Shown here in pieces: positions 12,092 through 13,852 of a stretch of 13,852 nucleotides of DNA. Location: positions 20,715-34,566 of the forward strand of contig PCWF01000041.1 of the NCBI GenBank assembly GCA_002796165.1, read 5' to 3'. The number at the start of each line of letters is the position of its first letter. Position 1 is the stretch's first letter. This DNA is from Nitrospinae bacterium CG11_big_fil_rev_8_21_14_0_20_56_8. GTDB lineage: Bacteria > Nitrospinota > Nitrospinia > Nitrospinales > VA-1. Under the pieces are notes generated by a model. That model did not search any database. It had not been told where the DNA came from and saw nothing but the letters and a program-made list of their open reading frames with translations. The position numbers and the translations under genes were made by a program.

Positions 12092-12856
12092 TCAAGGCAT
12101 GAGGGCGCCGTTGTTGATGTCGATGGTTTGACCGGTAATCGAGGTCTGGTCGTCGGCCATCAAATACCCCACCAGGCGGGCCACTTCCTGCGGCTCGGAT
12201 ATTTTACCCAGGGGAACAACGCTCATGGCCTTCTGGAAGGCTTCCTCCTTCGTTATCTTGAGCGCATCGGCAAATCCCTGCAAACCCTGTTGCGTCATGT
12301 CGGTATTGACCCAGCCGGGACACAAGGCGTTGACCAGAATCCCATCCTGGGTCAACTCATGGGCCAGGGAACGCATGAGCCCCAGAAGCCCCGCTTTCGA
12401 CGCGCAATAGGCCGAGTAGCCCGGCACCCCCAACCGCGCCAGAATGGACGAGATGAAAACGATTTTCCGGTATTCGTTTCCAACGCGGGAAGTTTTCAGG
12501 TAAGGCAGACATTCCTGGACGGTGTTGTAACTTCCGGTGAGGTTGGTTTCAAGGATCTCCGGCCAGCGGTCGCCGGGACCGTAGCGGTTCTCTCCCCCCA
12601 CTCCGGAGTTCACCACCACCCCATAAATCGAATCGACTCCGCTCTGCCGGAGCGCATGGCGAAGCTGATCGGGCTTGCGAATATCGCAGGAGTAACAGAC
12701 ATGCCAGGCAGGGTTGTGGCTGGAATCGCGGGTTTGCGCGAGGCGATCCAGATTGCGCCCGAGCAAAACCAGTTTGTCCCCGTTTAGAGCCAGATGGTGG
12801 GCGATGGCCTTCCCGATTCCCGATCCGGCCCCTGTAATGACAATGGTTCGGGCCAT
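12092..12856 (-). CDS. Short-chain dehydrogenase/reductase (SDR)
   Basis: A 254-residue classical SDR, an NAD(P)(H)-dependent oxidoreductase of the FabG-like type. The cofactor loop TGAGSGIG is at 8-15, Asp58 in CDI fits the adenine-binding position, and NSGVG (83-87) replaces the usual NNAG. The active site is complete: Asn105, Ser137 (ISSILA), Tyr150 and Lys154 in YCASK. The C-terminus ITGQTIDINNGALMP is standard. Arg34 after strand 2 suggests NADP(H) preference. The substrate cannot be assigned. It lies 12 bp after the SirB1-family gene in the same direction, with no good SD, so the two probably form an operon. Confidence 0.92.
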   Translation of the reverse strand: MARTIVITGAGSGIGKAIAHHLALNGDKLVLLGRNLDRLAQTRDSSHNPAWHVCYSCDIRKPDQLRHALRQSGVDSIYGVVVNSGVGGENRYGPGDRWPEILETNLTGSYNTVQECLPYLKTSRVGNEYRKIVFISSILARLGVPGYSAYCASKAGLLGLMRSLAHELTQDGILVNALCPGWVNTDMTQQGLQGFADALKITKEEAFQKAMSVVPLGKISEPQEVARLVGYLMADDQTSITGQTIDINNGALMP

Positions 12857-12868
12857 AGGCTTGAGGAA

Positions 12869-13747
12869 TTAGACCGTCTGTTGCGAGAGGTCAGAATGAG
12901 GATCCATCAGGATCTTCACGTAGTCGCGCAGGGGGGCGGTTTTTTCCAATACGCCATTGCGGTGGTACACCATGATCAGGTTGTTGATCATTCGCACGAG
13001 CGTTTCGCGGTTCGTGGAGGCCGAGAGGTGGTGTTCCTCGAACTGGTAGCCGAAATCGTTGACCAGGTCCATGCACTCCACGCGGGTCAGAACCCGTCCC
13101 TTGTGGAACGGATCGAAATAGATGGGGTCAAGGGAATCGTACTTGACGATGTAATGCCCGGGCAGACCCACGCCCACAATCGGCAGATTGAGTCGCCGGG
13201 CCACCAGGATGCACAAGACCGACAGGCTGATGGGAATTCCCGTCCGCCGCTGGATCACCTTGTTGAAATAACTGTTATCCGGGTCCATGTACCGCTCCCG
13301 GTTACCCGTGATCCCTTTTTCCTGGAACAGAAAGCGGGTCAGGGTTTCGATCGCTTCCCTGGGGCTCTGCTTGGGGGATAATTTCGGGGACAACTCTTCC
13401 GCCCATCGATCGAGCGTTTGAGAGATCTCCTCGGAACGGGAATCGGGATGGCCGAATTCCGTCAGTAGCAGGACCCCGCGCTCCAGATCCAGATCGGCCC
13501 CATGGCCCCCGGATGCCAGCTTGCGGAACTGCTCGCCGATCTGTTTTGGAAATATCGCCTGAATGATTTCCCGGACCTGCGCGGATTTGAGTGGTTTTTC
13601 CTCGTTGGCCGCGAGGTGGAGAAAGGGAAGGGCGTCCTCCCCGATCTCGATCAGCTTGTCCCGAACCCGGGACCGGACAAATTCGTCCCTGTCGTCGATC
13701 AGCCGGATGAGGCTGGAAATCCGGGAGGTTTCGTCAGGCTGGTTCAT
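12869..13747 (-). CDS. SirB1 family protein (transglutaminase-like core)
   Basis: A 292-residue SirB1-family protein with a transglutaminase-like domain. The family block runs from NSYFNKVIQRRTGIPISLSV through CILVARRLNLPIVGVGLPGH to YIVKY (about 164-209), followed by FDPFHKGRVLT. The N-terminal third is helical and HEAT-like (DDRDEFVRSRVRDKLIEIGEDALPFL), and the C-terminal third contains MINNLIMVYHRNGVLEKTAPL, as usual. Members are widespread but their biochemical activity is not settled. ATG 13747 has GGGGAAG just upstream. It is first of a two-gene unit with the SDR. A strong hairpin sits in its leader. Confidence 0.88.
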   Translation of the reverse strand: MNQPDETSRISSLIRLIDDRDEFVRSRVRDKLIEIGEDALPFLHLAANEEKPLKSAQVREIIQAIFPKQIGEQFRKLASGGHGADLDLERGVLLLTEFGHPDSRSEEISQTLDRWAEELSPKLSPKQSPREAIETLTRFLFQEKGITGNRERYMDPDNSYFNKVIQRRTGIPISLSVLCILVARRLNLPIVGVGLPGHYIVKYDSLDPIYFDPFHKGRVLTRVECMDLVNDFGYQFEEHHLSASTNRETLVRMINNLIMVYHRNGVLEKTAPLRDYVKILMDPHSDLSQQTV

Positions 13748-13767
13748 TGCTTCCCCGCGCGCAACCG

Positions 13768-13789
13768 GGGCGGGAGTAATCTCCCGCCC
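13768..13789. promoter_or_regulatory. Strong 9-bp hairpin upstream of the SirB1-family gene
   Basis: GGGCGGGAG / CTCCCGCCC, perfect 9 bp with loop TAAT, 20 bp before the start codon at 13747. There is no T-tract on the minus strand. It could end the upstream transcript or block access to the ribosome site. Confidence 0.45.
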
Positions 13790-13814
13790 GGATGCCGAAA
13801 AAGGTTGGGTAACA

Positions 13815-13852
13815 TCACAAGTTGGGTTGCGGCGTCAGGCGCAGATACGGCT
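13815..13852 (-). CDS. Possible C-terminal end of an upstream gene
   Basis: From the window edge the minus strand reads PYLRLTPQPNL then TGA (13817-13815), with G/C at most third codon positions as in the neighbouring genes. This would be the last 11 residues of a gene lying outside. A second frame stays open to a TGA that overlaps the SirB1-family ATG (ATGA), so the frame is not certain. Confidence 0.3.
   Translation of the reverse strand, partial: PYLRLTPQPNL

Overview
The window reads as chromosomal DNA from a flagellated Gram-negative bacterium of middling to fairly high GC (judged by eye). The flagellins are short (about 285 residues), exist in several copies and carry sigma-28 promoters. 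With LD-carboxypeptidase, an O-antigen-ligase-type protein, an RmlC epimerase and a SirB1-family protein, this fits a Nitrospinota- or deltaproteobacterium-like lineage. That placement is inference: the window has no rRNA or other decisive marker gene. I saw no mobile element, tRNA, rRNA or CRISPR array.

Positions 1-4690 (minus strand) form a flagellin array. In transcription order it is flagellin D (4433-3576), divergent flagellin C (3527-2673), flagellin B (2324-1467), a FlaG-family protein (1389-1045) and flagellin A (654 to beyond the left edge). Three good sigma-28 promoters and two terminators divide it into D-C, B-flaG and A. Each promoter sits about 180-205 nt before its start codon, so each mRNA has an unusually long leader. 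All three leaders carry a perfect 7-8 bp GTTT.../...AAAC hairpin 31-42 nt before the start codon. Leader B also has an isolated full-length Shine-Dalgarno sequence, and leader D has a start-stop ATG-TGA element. These shared, unexplained leaders are the most interesting signal here and suggest post-transcriptional control, for example by CsrA.

Positions 4687-8000: an SpsF-type nucleotide-sugar cytidylyltransferase (minus) lies directly upstream of the flagellin D promoter and may serve flagellin or surface glycan synthesis. A divergent LD-carboxypeptidase (plus) follows. Next are overlapping hisA and hisF (minus), the imidazole-glycerol-phosphate branch of histidine synthesis; HisF has an extra segment of about 20 residues next to its active site.

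Positions 8001-10356 are mostly surface-polysaccharide genes: a polytopic O-antigen ligase/polymerase-like protein and an RmlC-type sugar epimerase, both plus strand. Between them is a 56-residue basic protein on the minus strand whose stop codon overlaps the stop of the membrane-protein gene.

Positions 10375-13852: an unrecognised charged 222-residue protein (minus) is divergent from a 247-residue protein (plus). The latter has a plausible sigma-28 promoter and so probably belongs to the flagellar regulon. A minus-strand pair follows: a SirB1-family transglutaminase-like protein, then a short-chain dehydrogenase 12 bp downstream. The last 38 bases probably hold the end of another minus-strand gene.
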